From Rapidithrix thailandica (GTDB lineage: Bacteria; Bacteroidota; Bacteroidia; Cytophagales; Flammeovirgaceae), in assembly GCF_039710355.1 (NCBI RefSeq), contig NZ_JBDKWZ010000012.1:62001-126000 (forward strand): DNA of 64,000 bases. The letters run 5' to 3'. The notes below the pieces were generated by a model. That model did no database searches. It was not told where the DNA came from and was given only the letters and a program-made list of their open reading frames with translations. The position numbers were made by a program, and so were the translations under genes. Positions 44,917-55,307 of this stretch are shown one piece after another (position 1 is the first letter of the stretch; the number at the start of each line of letters is the position of its first letter).

Positions 44917-47900
44917 TTACAGGGCAGGTTGGGATAGAATTTTCACTACTTGTAATTGGTCACTATTCATTGCTGCCAACAAAGCTTTTTCTCCGTTGTT
45001 TCCAAGTTGAATGGTCTTCATTTCCTTCACATCACCGATCAGGTACAAGCCACTCTCACTCGGTGCGACAACTTCGAACTCGCCATTTCCTTTACCTTTT
45101 AGGTACAGGCCAATCCCAGCATCATTTCTCGGAGTTTCTACTTCCGAGCCATACAAATTCCCGGCAAGGATCAAGTCCGGATTTCCATCCATGTCCACAT
45201 CCTCTACCACAATACCATTGGTAGAAGAAATTTGTGCTCTTGAGGGCAATGGATTGGCTGTAAATTGTCCCTTTCCATCGTTCAAAAAGACAGTCGTAGC
45301 AAAGGTATTAGCCGTATAATGCAATGAGGTCTCTAATTTTTCTTTGCCATAAACATCTACTAAAGTAGCCGCACCGAATTCGTTATAAGTAGGGAATTTC
45401 TTTTTGATAAAAGGCATTTGATTGGACGAACATTGTCGGCCTCTTAGAGGAAACAAACGTCCTTCATTGTAATAACCTAATACGATGTCGTTGGACCCGT
45501 TTTGATCGAAATCCTGCATATATACCTGAAACGGCTCTTCAAAGCTTGTGTGGTATTTATAATTGATCCCCAAGTTACCGGCAATTAAATCCTGATCCCC
45601 ATCATTATCCACATCGGCTGCGGTGATGCCAAACCACCATCCCGTCTGGTCGGCTAACCCTGCCGCCTCAGTGATGTTTTGCCAGGCTCCGGGTTGCACG
45701 GAAAATACCGTTACAGGCATCCACTCTCCGGACAATACTAACTCTTTTTGCTGATCGCCATTGACATCCACCCAAACGACATCCGTCACCATACCCAGTT
45801 TATTCATTTCCGGGCAAACCGCCTCGGTGACATCTTTAAACAGTACTTTTCCCTGTGTAGACTCATTTTGCAAAATATAGCTTTTTGCCGGATAAGGATA
45901 TTGAGCAGGGAGCTGTCTCCCCCCTACAAACAAATCCAAATCCCCGTCACCGTCAAAGTCAAAGGGCAATGCCTTTGATCCACTGGCAGAAATCGAAGGC
46001 AAACTATTCACGGCTTTTGTAAACTGTCCTTTTCCGTTGTTTAAGTATAACCGGTCTTGGTATTCCTTGGCTTCCGCTTCAAATTCATTCCCTCCGCTCA
46101 CCACGTATAAATCCATGTCTCCGTCTTGATCGGCATCAAAAAAAGTGGCTCCCAGGTCTTCTGATTTTTTATCTGCAAGCAAAAACCGATGATTTCCTTT
46201 CCGGAAAGTACCTTCCTCTGTTTGTAAAAACAAACTGCCTGCATAACCGGAAGCAGCCCCCACAAAAAAGTCTTCCAAACCATCGCCATTAACATCCGCC
46301 ACTGCCAATCCCGGTCCGAAAGTAGACATCCTGTGAGGTAGTAAACTTTCTTTTTCAAAATCATCATACTTATTTTCACGATGAATATAGTGAACGCCTG
46401 CTTTGGCAGTAAGATCTTCAAAGGCATACTTCGGTGAAACTACTTGCTCCTCACTTTGTTTTGCATTCTCATAAGAGAGGCTTAATAATTGATTCGGTTT
46501 GACTTGCTTTAACCGTTGCACTTTACCGTCCGGCCATGTAACCGTTACCTGATCAAGCATTTCCGTTTCGCCCAAACCAAAATGTAAAACCTCTTCTACC
46601 GAAGATTGAAAGCCCCGGGTCAGGTGTAGCTCTTGGATCTGCTTTGAGTTCTGACCTTGAATGGCAACACGGGCTCCTAAGCCCAATTTATTATATTCAG
46701 AACCTTCAAGTTTTACTTTCAGGTAGTTGCCTTGCCCCAGTTCCCGGCTATTATTTTTATAAATAAAAGCGATATCGTCCGAGTTATTCAAAATCAAATC
46801 CAAATCCCCGTCATTGTCAAAATCGGCATAAGCCGCTCCGTTCGAATTTGTTAAAATGTCTTTGACCCAATCGGTGTTTTTCTTTTCAAAAGTCAAATCC
46901 CCTTTATTTCTATAAAAGTAGTTCGGCTTCTTCCGGGTAGGCATTTTGGACATGATATCACGGATATAGGCTTTCTGATCAAAGTCCTTTCCTTGCTTTT
47001 TCAATTCCATGATTTCTTTTTGGCGTTTTTTGCGATAGTTCACAAAATCATTGTTCCGGAAATCCCGCTTTATGCCATTGGAAATAAACATATCCTTCAA
47101 CCCGTCATTATCCATATCGAACATCAACGGGGCCCAACTCCAATCCGTACTGGACATTCCTGCCATTTGCGCCACATCTGAAAATACCGGTACATCCGAA
47201 CCTGGCTTCGTTCCATTGTTCAGTTGTAAGGCATTGTACATATATTGGTAATGTAGGCCAAGGTCCACATGCTTATAAAAACGGGCCGGGTTCATCCCAC
47301 TCATACTGGTTTTGATCCCAAAGTTATCTTCCGACATCATATCCAGGCTAACCACATCCAGCCAGCCATCATTGTTATAATCCGCTACATCACTCCCCAT
47401 GGAAAAATTAGAAGTATGGCGGGTAGCTTCATTTGAACACTCTTTAAATGTGCCGTTTTGTTGGTTGATATACAAATGGTCTTTGCCGGAGTAATCATTA
47501 CACACATAGATGTCCTGCCAACCGTCATTATTCATGTCTCCTACCGATACTCCCAGTCCGAATCCCAACATTACATTGACAATACCCGCTTCTTTGGTAA
47601 CGTCCACAAATTTCCCGTTATCATTTCTGTACAAACGATCCCCTCGCAAGTCCGAACTCATTCCTGCATAAAGAGCCAGTTTGGCATCTTCATAAGTATC
47701 CAATCCATGATTGATCAGAAACATGTCCAGATCGCCATCCCGGTCATAGTCAAAAAAGGAGGCTTGCGTAGATAAAGCGCTAATCGCCAAACCGTATTCT
47801 TCGGCCTTTTCTTCAAACACCGGTACGCCCTGTTCATTTGCTCCCAGGTTGATATACAACTCATTCAATCTTTTTTCCGGTTCGGAAAAGCGACCGGATT

Positions 47901-48324
47901 TACTAATATAGATATCCAACCAGCCATCGTTGTTGATATCGACCATCGTTACTCCGGTAGGAAATCCGTATTTTCCTTTGGTACCTGAGGTTTGGGTGAT
48001 ATTTTCAAATTTGAACTCCCCCTTATTCAAATACAACTCATTGCTTTGCAGGTTAGAGGTAAAATACACATCCGGTAGGCCATCGTTGTTCACATCTCCC
48101 ACAGCGACCCCGCCCCCATTGTAGAAATACTCATAAAAAAGCCCGTTCATCAATAAGCTTTCTTTTAAGTCATTTCTAAAAGTAATACCTGTTTCTTTCG
48201 AATTTAAGACTTCAAACTGAGGCAGTTCCGGATCTACTGATTGAGATTGCTGTTTTTGTTGAGGAGAGGAGCAACTTCCCCACATCAATAAAGTTCCAAA
48301 TAATAAATTGTAAGAATACTTCAT
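44917..48324 (-). CDS. Large FG-GAP/VCBS-repeat lipoprotein with ASPIC/UnbV domain
   Basis: The 1135-residue protein has a lipoprotein signal (MKYSYNLLFGTLLMWGSCSS, Cys18) and should sit on the outer membrane, possibly at the surface. Around 14 calcium-loop motifs of the DxDxDG type (DVNNDGLPD, DYDRDGDLD, DMDNDGLKD and others) indicate two FG-GAP beta-propellers. An ASPIC/UnbV segment lies near residues 555-640 (GLGARVAIQ, FGLGE, VTWPDGKVQ). It follows SusD by 145 bp (with a hairpin between) and likely works as a binding or accessory lipoprotein of the uptake system. No hydrolase residues are seen. Similar proteins are common near Bacteroidota SusCD pairs. Confidence 0.85.
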   Translation of the reverse strand: MKYSYNLLFGTLLMWGSCSSPQQKQQSQSVDPELPQFEVLNSKETGITFRNDLKESLLMNGLFYEYFYNGGGVAVGDVNNDGLPDVYFTSNLQSNELYLNKGEFKFENITQTSGTKGKYGFPTGVTMVDINNDGWLDIYISKSGRFSEPEKRLNELYINLGANEQGVPVFEEKAEEYGLAISALSTQASFFDYDRDGDLDMFLINHGLDTYEDAKLALYAGMSSDLRGDRLYRNDNGKFVDVTKEAGIVNVMLGFGLGVSVGDMNNDGWQDIYVCNDYSGKDHLYINQQNGTFKECSNEATRHTSNFSMGSDVADYNNDGWLDVVSLDMMSEDNFGIKTSMSGMNPARFYKHVDLGLHYQYMYNALQLNNGTKPGSDVPVFSDVAQMAGMSSTDWSWAPLMFDMDNDGLKDMFISNGIKRDFRNNDFVNYRKKRQKEIMELKKQGKDFDQKAYIRDIMSKMPTRKKPNYFYRNKGDLTFEKKNTDWVKDILTNSNGAAYADFDNDGDLDLILNNSDDIAFIYKNNSRELGQGNYLKVKLEGSEYNKLGLGARVAIQGQNSKQIQELHLTRGFQSSVEEVLHFGLGETEMLDQVTVTWPDGKVQRLKQVKPNQLLSLSYENAKQSEEQVVSPKYAFEDLTAKAGVHYIHRENKYDDFEKESLLPHRMSTFGPGLAVADVNGDGLEDFFVGAASGYAGSLFLQTEEGTFRKGNHRFLLADKKSEDLGATFFDADQDGDMDLYVVSGGNEFEAEAKEYQDRLYLNNGKGQFTKAVNSLPSISASGSKALPFDFDGDGDLDLFVGGRQLPAQYPYPAKSYILQNESTQGKVLFKDVTEAVCPEMNKLGMVTDVVWVDVNGDQQKELVLSGEWMPVTVFSVQPGAWQNITEAAGLADQTGWWFGITAADVDNDGDQDLIAGNLGINYKYHTSFEEPFQVYMQDFDQNGSNDIVLGYYNEGRLFPLRGRQCSSNQMPFIKKKFPTYNEFGAATLVDVYGKEKLETSLHYTANTFATTVFLNDGKGQFTANPLPSRAQISSTNGIVVEDVDMDGNPDLILAGNLYGSEVETPRNDAGIGLYLKGKGNGEFEVVAPSESGLYLIGDVKEMKTIQLGNNGEKALLAAMNSDQLQVVKILSQPAL

Positions 48325-48420
48325 TTTCTATTCACTAAAAGTAAAAATTCTATTCCATGTACTGTTAATTAATTCAAACCATTCGATGCCCCTTACTTCC
48401 AATGCATCTCCATACAGAAA

Positions 48421-48450
48421 AGGGCCACCTTCTAATATAAAGGTAGCCCT
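48421..48450 (-). terminator. Hairpin between susD and the FG-GAP gene
   Basis: AGGGCCACCTT and AAGGTAGCCCT pair with one mismatch. It may attenuate transcription of the following lipoprotein gene. Confidence 0.45.
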
Positions 48451-48468
48451 TGAAAGAAACAAACTTTC

Positions 48469-50082
48469 CTACCAGCCAGGGTTTTGTTCCATATTGCTGT
48501 TTTTCTCTATTTCAGATTGAGGAATCGGGAATAAATAGTGCTTGGACGGGTCAAAATTGCGGGATTCCACCTCAATGCGTCCATAAGGTTTTCCATTAGC
48601 ATCTTGCCCGGAAAGCTCTCCATTTGGCCCGATTCTGACTCCATGAATCTTCCCGTTCAATACATTTTCTGCGATTTTCCATCGTCTCACATCCCAAAAA
48701 CGATGCTCCTCAAATGCCAGTTCAATACGCCTTTCATGCCTAATTTTTTCACGCATTTCTTCTTTGGATAACCCTCCGGGTAAAGGAGGCATATTTACCC
48801 TGGCTCGTACCAGGTTCACTGCTTCATAAACATCAGATACGGCTCCTTCCGATTCATTTTTGGCTTCGGCATAGTTCAGAAGAATTTCTGCATACCGCAT
48901 AATGATCCAGTTGTTTCCGGCAGCAACAGATTCCGCATCTCCGGCCCTTTCTTCTTCCATAAATTTCCGCATATAATACCCTGTTTTAGTCGCATCACCA
49001 TGCGAACCAATTCCACTTGTCCCCCCTACTCTGGACTGTACGGGTGCTCCGCCAAACATCACTCCATCATAAAAAACACTTGCATAAAACCTTGGATCAC
49101 GATTTTCATAAGGTTTTGCAGGATCGTACAGCGGAGAATCCTGATACAAGTTACCATCCGTCATCTCATACATATCTACTAATTCTTGAGTCGGGTTCGT
49201 TCCTCCCCAACCTCTTCCCCCCGGATGGTTTTTAGGTAGATTAAATAGCTGACCCCAATGTCCGTAATCAGGTTCTTGAAATTGCTTATCAAAAACTACT
49301 TCAGCATTATTGTCATTTTCAGCGTGAAAAATTCCTTCATAATCTTCAAATAAACTATACACCCCCAAATCGATCACCGCTTTGGAAGCCGCTGCGGACT
49401 CATCCCATTTTTCGGCATACAATAATGCTCTACCTTTAATTCCTAAAGCAGCCCCTTTGGTAGCTCTTCCAAGATCAGCGGTGCCATAGGCCTCGGGCAA
49501 TAGTTCAGCCGCTTCGTCCAATTCACTTATAATAAATGTCAAACACTCTTCATAGGTATTCCGGGAAATGGACAAGTCATCATCTAAGGTCAAAGACTTG
49601 GTAATCAAAGGAACTCCTCCATAGAACTTAGTTAACTCAAAATAGTAAAACGCACGTAAGAATTTCACCTCACCGGTGAGTCGTTTTTTCCATTCTTCGT
49701 TTCCTTCTACTTCATCAATGCGCTCTAAGAATATATTGGTTTTACGAATCGCGGCATATGCATTACTCCATGTTCCACTCAAGGGGTAGTTAGATGGGTA
49801 ATAATCGCCCCGGTTAAACGCCTGACTGGCAGGCCAGGCATAGCTATTTTCGGCATCATCCGTGCCGGAGGCTAGCATATACCAACCTCTATCGAAGCCA
49901 CTGGGCAGGTTGTTATAAATATCATTTACAAAGGTTTCGATCAAACTCAAATCATTCCATACAGCCGCATCGGAGAGTTTGTCCAGGGGCTTCTTTTCCA
50001 AAAAATCCCCGCTACAAGACCATGCCCCCAATGTAATTGCCAGACTATAGAATATATATCTTAGTTGTTTCATCATCTTCAT
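48469..50082 (-). CDS. susD-like: SusD/RagB-like outer-membrane lipoprotein
   Basis: SusD proteins are surface lipoproteins that cap their SusC channel and bind the nutrient. The 537-residue product has a signal with lipobox (LAITLGAWSC, Cys23), then the SusD start GDFLEKKPLDKLSDAAVW. The TPR-like N-region (FLRAFYYFELTKFYGGVPLI) and the C-terminal HERRIELAFEEHRFWDVRRW motif follow, both characteristic of the RagB/SusD family. It ends with FPIPQSEIEKNSNMEQNPGW, the standard C-terminus. It lies 12 bp after susC, so it is co-transcribed. The ligand is unknown. Confidence 0.95.
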   Translation of the reverse strand: MKMMKQLRYIFYSLAITLGAWSCSGDFLEKKPLDKLSDAAVWNDLSLIETFVNDIYNNLPSGFDRGWYMLASGTDDAENSYAWPASQAFNRGDYYPSNYPLSGTWSNAYAAIRKTNIFLERIDEVEGNEEWKKRLTGEVKFLRAFYYFELTKFYGGVPLITKSLTLDDDLSISRNTYEECLTFIISELDEAAELLPEAYGTADLGRATKGAALGIKGRALLYAEKWDESAAASKAVIDLGVYSLFEDYEGIFHAENDNNAEVVFDKQFQEPDYGHWGQLFNLPKNHPGGRGWGGTNPTQELVDMYEMTDGNLYQDSPLYDPAKPYENRDPRFYASVFYDGVMFGGAPVQSRVGGTSGIGSHGDATKTGYYMRKFMEEERAGDAESVAAGNNWIIMRYAEILLNYAEAKNESEGAVSDVYEAVNLVRARVNMPPLPGGLSKEEMREKIRHERRIELAFEEHRFWDVRRWKIAENVLNGKIHGVRIGPNGELSGQDANGKPYGRIEVESRNFDPSKHYLFPIPQSEIEKNSNMEQNPGW

Positions 50083-50094
50083 CGTTTTGCTTAA

Positions 50095-53000
50095 TTAGAA
50101 AGTAACATTTACACCGAAGTTGATAATCTTTTGTTGAGGGTAAAACCAACCCCTTCCACTAGGTGCTTCAGGGTCAAAAGTGTCGACTTCACTAAAGGTG
50201 AATAAGTTGATACCATTTGCAAATAGACGCAAATTGCTCGCTCCGATTTTTGAAGTAATGGATTCCGGAAAGTTGTAGCCCAACTCTATATTCTTAATTC
50301 TCAAATACGATCCGCTTTTCAGCCAAAAGGATGAGGTTCTTTGATTGTTACTATCTTCCTCTAAAATGCGCGGATAAGAAGCATTCGGGTTATCCGGGGT
50401 CCAACGATCCAAATGTTGTTCCAATACCTTTCCACCGTTAAAGAAAGCCCACGCGGCTTCATGACTTAAATACAAATCGGCATTCCCGGCACCTTGTAAT
50501 AGCACACTTATGTCAAAGCCTTTGTAACTAGCACCTAACGACATGCCGTAAACAATTTCCGGCACCGTACTACGCCCGATTTTCACATTATCCAAGTCGT
50601 CAATCACCCCATCATCATTAATATCTTCGTACTTAATATCTCCGGGGGCTACATTTCCTTGATCCGCATGGTCTTTAATTTCCTCTTCGGACTGAAATAA
50701 ACCCAAGGCTTTCAAACCAAAATGTTGATACAAAGGCAAACCGATTACACTTTGATAAGCGGGTTTGTTTTCCCCTTCATCCAACTCGATAATTTCACTC
50801 CGGTTAAAGGTAAAGTTGACTTTGGCCCAGTAGTTAAAGTCGTTCAACGTATTTTGATGTTCTAAAATCACTTCAATTCCGCTGTTATCCACAATTGCAT
50901 GGTTTTCCACAGGTACCTCAGCACCCAGCAAATCCGGAATTGCCCGGTTTCGAGGCATTAATATATCTTTGGTTCTTTTGTAAAAGTAGTCCAGTTCCAA
51001 CCCCACTTTTCCTTGGAAAAACTTCGCTTCAACACCGATATTCGACATCGTTGCTTTTTCCCAAGTAATATTTGGATTCGCAATCACCCCTTCCCGAATA
51101 CTTTTTACAATGGTGGCATCTGCCCCTCCAAATACATACTTGTTAAAGCCATAGCCAGAAAAGTATTCAAATGCCGGAATCCGGTCATTTCCTAATTGCC
51201 CCCAGGAAGCTCGAAGTTTCAATTGGTCCAGCCAAGCAATATTTTTCATAAACAGCTCCTCGGAAACCCGCCAGCCTAAAGAGAAGGAGGGGAAGAAACC
51301 GATTCTGCCGCTTTTGGGGAAATTAAAAGAACCATCCCTTCGAAAGCTAGCTTCCAGTAAATACCGGTCTTTATAACTATAATTTAACCGACCAAAAATG
51401 GATTGTAAGGACCCTTCCACTGACTCTCCATTAGTACTTTGGTTTTCATCATCCCCCACAAATAGTTCAGGCAATGCACTGGAAATATAATCCCTGCGCA
51501 AAGCGCTGAAAAAGGTTCCAAAAAATTCAGATTGTTCGGCACCTATCAAACCTTTTACATAGTGATCCCCAAAAGTATTTTCATACTGCAAGCGAGCATT
51601 CAACAAAATCACAGGACCGGGCCAGTTTGTTCCATTCGGAGGAGGGCCTTGTATAAACGTATTTTTAAGAGTTGGTTTGGTAGTGGGGCTGACCCTCTCG
51701 ATATATTCACCATCGATCAGTTCATAAAATGTATTTGATGGTGTACTCCAAAGTTTTTCATATCCCCACCTTTTATTAAATGCTGCACTTCCGGATACTT
51801 TCAATCCTTCTATAAAAGGAATATTATACTCTCCGGATAAAGTCCCTTCGAAGATATAATTCTCTTTTTGAGAAAACCCGCTTTGCTCTATCGAAAACAA
51901 TGGGTTTTCACCATTCCGTCCCGGAGCAATCAATCCATTAGAATAATAAGCCGGAAATGTGGGAGGGGTTCTTAATAATTGGCTAAAAATAGTCCCCGTG
52001 GATGCTCCCGGTGCATTTCTACGTTCAAACCTACCATTTAAATCTAACTTGATGGTAAAGTCATCGTTAAGGGTTGCATCAATATTGGAGCGGACATTGT
52101 ATCTTTTAAAATTGGTTTTATCAAAGAGTCCATCCTGATCCAAATATCCCATAGAGACAAAGAATCTCGCTTTTTCTCCCCCTCCATTAACCGTAATATT
52201 ATGTTTGGTTTGTATTGCTTTACGCTTCATACCTATATCCAACCAATCGGTATTGGGTAAACGATCGGGATCAGAACCGTCCTTTATCTTTTGTAATTCT
52301 TCATCGGTATAGGCAGGATTTTTATCGGCATTGGTTCTGGCTTCGTTTAACAAGGTAGCATAATCATAAGCCCCTAAAAACTCAGGCAAACGAGTAGGCA
52401 TTTGAAAACCCACCTGACCATTGTATGAAACCGTTGTTTTACCGGCCTTACCACGTTTTGTAGTAACCAAAATTACTCCGTTGGCAGCCCGTACGCCATA
52501 AATAGCGGCCGCCGATGCGTCTTTTAAAATTGAAATGCTTTCAACTTCATTTGGGTCTATTTGAGAAAAGGGACGTTGTACCCCATCTACCAACACTAAA
52601 GGTTGATTCGCACCAAAAGTTGATTGTCCTCGAATTAAAAGATCTGCTCCGTCTTCGCCTGGCTCACCGCTTCTTTGGGTAGCAATCAACCCGGGTAAGC
52701 GGCCGGCCAAGGAGTTACTCAAATTGGCGGTGGGGCTTTGTTTTAAGGTTTTATTGTCAATTGTAGCGACTGCTCCGGTCACATTTGCCCGCTTTTGTTC
52801 TCCATAGCCCACCACAACTACTTCTTCCAATTGAGACACGTCCTGTAACATCGTTATCTTAAACTCTGTTCGCTCTCCAACTTCAATCTCTTGGGTTTGG
52901 TAACCGATATAACTCAATACCAAAACGGCATTTTGTGGCAAGTTAAGTTTGAACTCGCCATCGATATTGGTCGTCGTCCCGGTTGTTGTTCCCTTTACGA

Positions 53001-53460
53001 CAATACTGACGCCCGGCAAAGGCTCCCCGTCTTCGCCTTTCACCAGCCCTTTGATCACTTGATCCTGCCAAATGACTTCCTCTACCGACTCCCCGTTCAG
53101 GCGTTTATTGACAAATATATTGTTATTCACCCGCTTGAAATTTACATGGGCGTTGCGGGATATATCGCGTAAAATCTGCGCTAACGACTCATTCTGAGCC
53201 ACTAGCGTGATCTTATGCTCTTTGTTAAGTATACTACGGTAATAAGAGAAGTTAAAATCGGTCTTCCGCTCTATTTCCCGCAGTGCTCTGGCTAAATCAA
53301 CATCTTTAAAGTTGACTGTAAGATACACTTTTTCTATGCTCACTTTCTGGCTGGAAGCATCGTGTGCTACCAGCAGGCCACAAAGCCAGCATTGTATCAA
53401 AATTCCCAGAAAAGATAATTTTGACATTTTCACAAGTTTCCTAAGTAAATACTGTGTCAT
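50095..53460 (-). CDS. susC-like: SusC/RagA-like TonB-linked outer-membrane transporter
   Basis: This 1121-residue TonB-dependent channel imports a nutrient captured by SusD. The order is: signal peptide (cleavage near HDASSQ), STN domain (about 45-115), carboxypeptidase-regulatory-like domain (GVSIVVKGTTTGTTTNIDG, about 135-210), plug (EVVVVGYGEQKR, then LVLVDGVQRP and VESISILKDASAAAIYG), and a 22-strand barrel ending INFGVNVTF. The STN domain marks signal transduction to FecR, so the locus is auto-regulated. Met12 is an alternative start. The substrate could be a glycan or peptide; no glycoside hydrolase is next to it. Confidence 0.95.
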   Translation of the reverse strand: MTQYLLRKLVKMSKLSFLGILIQCWLCGLLVAHDASSQKVSIEKVYLTVNFKDVDLARALREIERKTDFNFSYYRSILNKEHKITLVAQNESLAQILRDISRNAHVNFKRVNNNIFVNKRLNGESVEEVIWQDQVIKGLVKGEDGEPLPGVSIVVKGTTTGTTTNIDGEFKLNLPQNAVLVLSYIGYQTQEIEVGERTEFKITMLQDVSQLEEVVVVGYGEQKRANVTGAVATIDNKTLKQSPTANLSNSLAGRLPGLIATQRSGEPGEDGADLLIRGQSTFGANQPLVLVDGVQRPFSQIDPNEVESISILKDASAAAIYGVRAANGVILVTTKRGKAGKTTVSYNGQVGFQMPTRLPEFLGAYDYATLLNEARTNADKNPAYTDEELQKIKDGSDPDRLPNTDWLDIGMKRKAIQTKHNITVNGGGEKARFFVSMGYLDQDGLFDKTNFKRYNVRSNIDATLNDDFTIKLDLNGRFERRNAPGASTGTIFSQLLRTPPTFPAYYSNGLIAPGRNGENPLFSIEQSGFSQKENYIFEGTLSGEYNIPFIEGLKVSGSAAFNKRWGYEKLWSTPSNTFYELIDGEYIERVSPTTKPTLKNTFIQGPPPNGTNWPGPVILLNARLQYENTFGDHYVKGLIGAEQSEFFGTFFSALRRDYISSALPELFVGDDENQSTNGESVEGSLQSIFGRLNYSYKDRYLLEASFRRDGSFNFPKSGRIGFFPSFSLGWRVSEELFMKNIAWLDQLKLRASWGQLGNDRIPAFEYFSGYGFNKYVFGGADATIVKSIREGVIANPNITWEKATMSNIGVEAKFFQGKVGLELDYFYKRTKDILMPRNRAIPDLLGAEVPVENHAIVDNSGIEVILEHQNTLNDFNYWAKVNFTFNRSEIIELDEGENKPAYQSVIGLPLYQHFGLKALGLFQSEEEIKDHADQGNVAPGDIKYEDINDDGVIDDLDNVKIGRSTVPEIVYGMSLGASYKGFDISVLLQGAGNADLYLSHEAAWAFFNGGKVLEQHLDRWTPDNPNASYPRILEEDSNNQRTSSFWLKSGSYLRIKNIELGYNFPESITSKIGASNLRLFANGINLFTFSEVDTFDPEAPSGRGWFYPQQKIINFGVNVTF

Positions 53461-54017
53461 AAGGTGTAGTTAGTTTTAATGACTGAAAAATGGTGATTAT
53501 TGAATCACTAGAATAGACTAGCAGTATAGGAGGATTGAGGGTGGTTTTCCCACCGGCCATATAGAAAGTAAGATCTTAACTTGAATTCATTTTCATACCT
53601 AAAAGAGTTTATTTTACTGTTTACGAACACACTGCAAGAAAAAAGAACAAACCTCTTTTTCTTGTCAGGGTTAAGTACTTCTTCTTCGATATTGGCAATG
53701 AAGAAGGCTTTTGTAAATGACTTAGTGGTTAACTAAACGAATGTTTAAAACCCACTTTCAGATTGCCAACCCTTCAAATTTTGTGGATTCTAATTCGGTT
53801 AGCAATTCTATCGCGTCCTTCACTTAGTCAATGGAGCTAAAGTAGAAATAAACATATCCGCCCATTCACAAAGCTTAGGTTTAGTTGTGTACTAAATAGA
53901 GAAAGTGATGTTAAAAGTTGAATAGTAAGGTTTTTATCATAGGCAATTTTATCGTATTTCGATTAAAATATAAGCTTCATCGCTTTATCTTTTTATGCAA
54001 TATGTACTTTGTTATAT
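53461..54017. other. 557-bp intergenic region between susC and fecR
   Basis: No gene is visible. The region holds the susC promoter, expected to be recognised by the ECF sigma factor, but no motif can be assigned. A single copy of the purine-rich unit GGAGGATTGAGGG lies at 53529-53541. Confidence 0.45.
53529..53541 (+). repeat. Single copy of the purine-rich repeat unit
   Basis: GGAGGATTGAGGG is identical to the unit at 4735-4747, in the susC upstream region. Confidence 0.45.
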
Positions 54018-55052
54018 CTATTGATTTGATTTCCGGATAGTCACTGTTTTCCCATCGATTTGAAAATCGAACTTGGACGCAAAACCAAAGCCCTCCAATA
54101 TGGTTTTCAAGCTTTTCCCTTTAAACTCCCCGTTGAACTGATACTGTCCGGGATGATAACCTTGCACTTGAAACGAAACACCGTACCATCGACTCAAGCG
54201 TTCTAAAACTTCGTTGAAAGAGGCATTCTTAAATTTCAACACACCATCTTTCCAGCCCACTACTTCCGTATAATCAAAACCGGATTCTTTAAACTTCCCC
54301 GTATTGGCTTCATATATCAACATCGTTGAAGGCATTAGCTCCATACTTCCTGTAGACGCCCGTTCTTTTACGACAACTTTCCCTTCTACCAAGGCCACCC
54401 GCACTTCATTTTGCCCCGGATAGGCGTTGACATTAAACTCCGTACCCAACACTTTGGTCTCCACCCCGGCACTTTCCACGATAAAGGGTTTAAGGGAATC
54501 TTTGGCCACTTCAAAATAAGCCTCCCCTTCCAAAATCACCCTTCTGTTTTCTTTTACAAACTTTTTCGGAAAGCGAATTCTACTTCCGGCATTCAGCCAG
54601 ATTTTGGTACCATCCGTGAGCCGGACTTCCGAACGTTGCCCTAAGGGATTTTCCTTTTCGATCCACACCAACTCTTCTTCCACTACAGTCGTTTGCCTTT
54701 GAATTTGATAATAAAAAGAAAAGCCAACGCCTAATAACAGCAGTATAGCTGCAGCTACTCTCCACCAATTACTTGTAGTAAGCCACTGGCCTTGTGGTTG
54801 TGTAGCAGTATCAATTTGATTCCAAACCTTCTTTTTCGATTCTTCTCTAGGAGAAGATACCTCTTCAAACTTCAATACCTCTAACAGTTGCACAGCTTCC
54901 TTCAATTCTTCTTGGTATTCGGGATGTTCTTCTTGCCACCGTTTCCAATACTGCTCTAATTCCGCATCCTGAGCTGTGCCTCGCAACTTCACCCATCGTT
55001 GAAAATCTTCGTTCAGAAGCAAATCCGTCACTGTATTTTCGTTTTTTTTCAT
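54018..55052 (-). CDS. FecR-family anti-sigma factor
   Basis: FecR passes the signal from the STN domain of SusC to the ECF sigma factor across the inner membrane. The 344-residue protein starts at the ATG complementary to 55050-55052 (MKKNENTVTDLLLN); the longer frame adds a non-homologous extension. Order: cytoplasmic sigma-binding region (1-95), one transmembrane helix (about 97-117: WWRVAAAILLLLGVGFSFYY), periplasmic FecR domain (LTDGTKIWLNAGSRIRFPKKF, GEAYFEVAKD) and a DUF4974 C-terminus (FKNASFNEVLERLSRWYG). Spacing to the sigma gene is 255 bp. Confidence 0.93.
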   Translation of the reverse strand: MKKNENTVTDLLLNEDFQRWVKLRGTAQDAELEQYWKRWQEEHPEYQEELKEAVQLLEVLKFEEVSSPREESKKKVWNQIDTATQPQGQWLTTSNWWRVAAAILLLLGVGFSFYYQIQRQTTVVEEELVWIEKENPLGQRSEVRLTDGTKIWLNAGSRIRFPKKFVKENRRVILEGEAYFEVAKDSLKPFIVESAGVETKVLGTEFNVNAYPGQNEVRVALVEGKVVVKERASTGSMELMPSTMLIYEANTGKFKESGFDYTEVVGWKDGVLKFKNASFNEVLERLSRWYGVSFQVQGYHPGQYQFNGEFKGKSLKTILEGFGFASKFDFQIDGKTVTIRKSNQ

Positions 55053-55307
55053 TTTTCTTGGTTCGTCAATCGCAAGGTTCTTTATTAATATAGAGGCAAG
55101 ACAGGTTCGATTTCCATCATTATTTTTTACTTTTTTTATAAAAAATCCCAAAATAAAAATCAACTATTTCATTATCAATTATTTACAACTCATTTTTTTC
55201 ATAAAGAATAGGCAGGTTTCTTTCTGACCGAAAAAAGTAAGCCCTCCATATCTTTAGTGCATGTTACAATAAAAGCTTTTTCAGAAGATTTCTTTATGGG
55301 TAAAAAC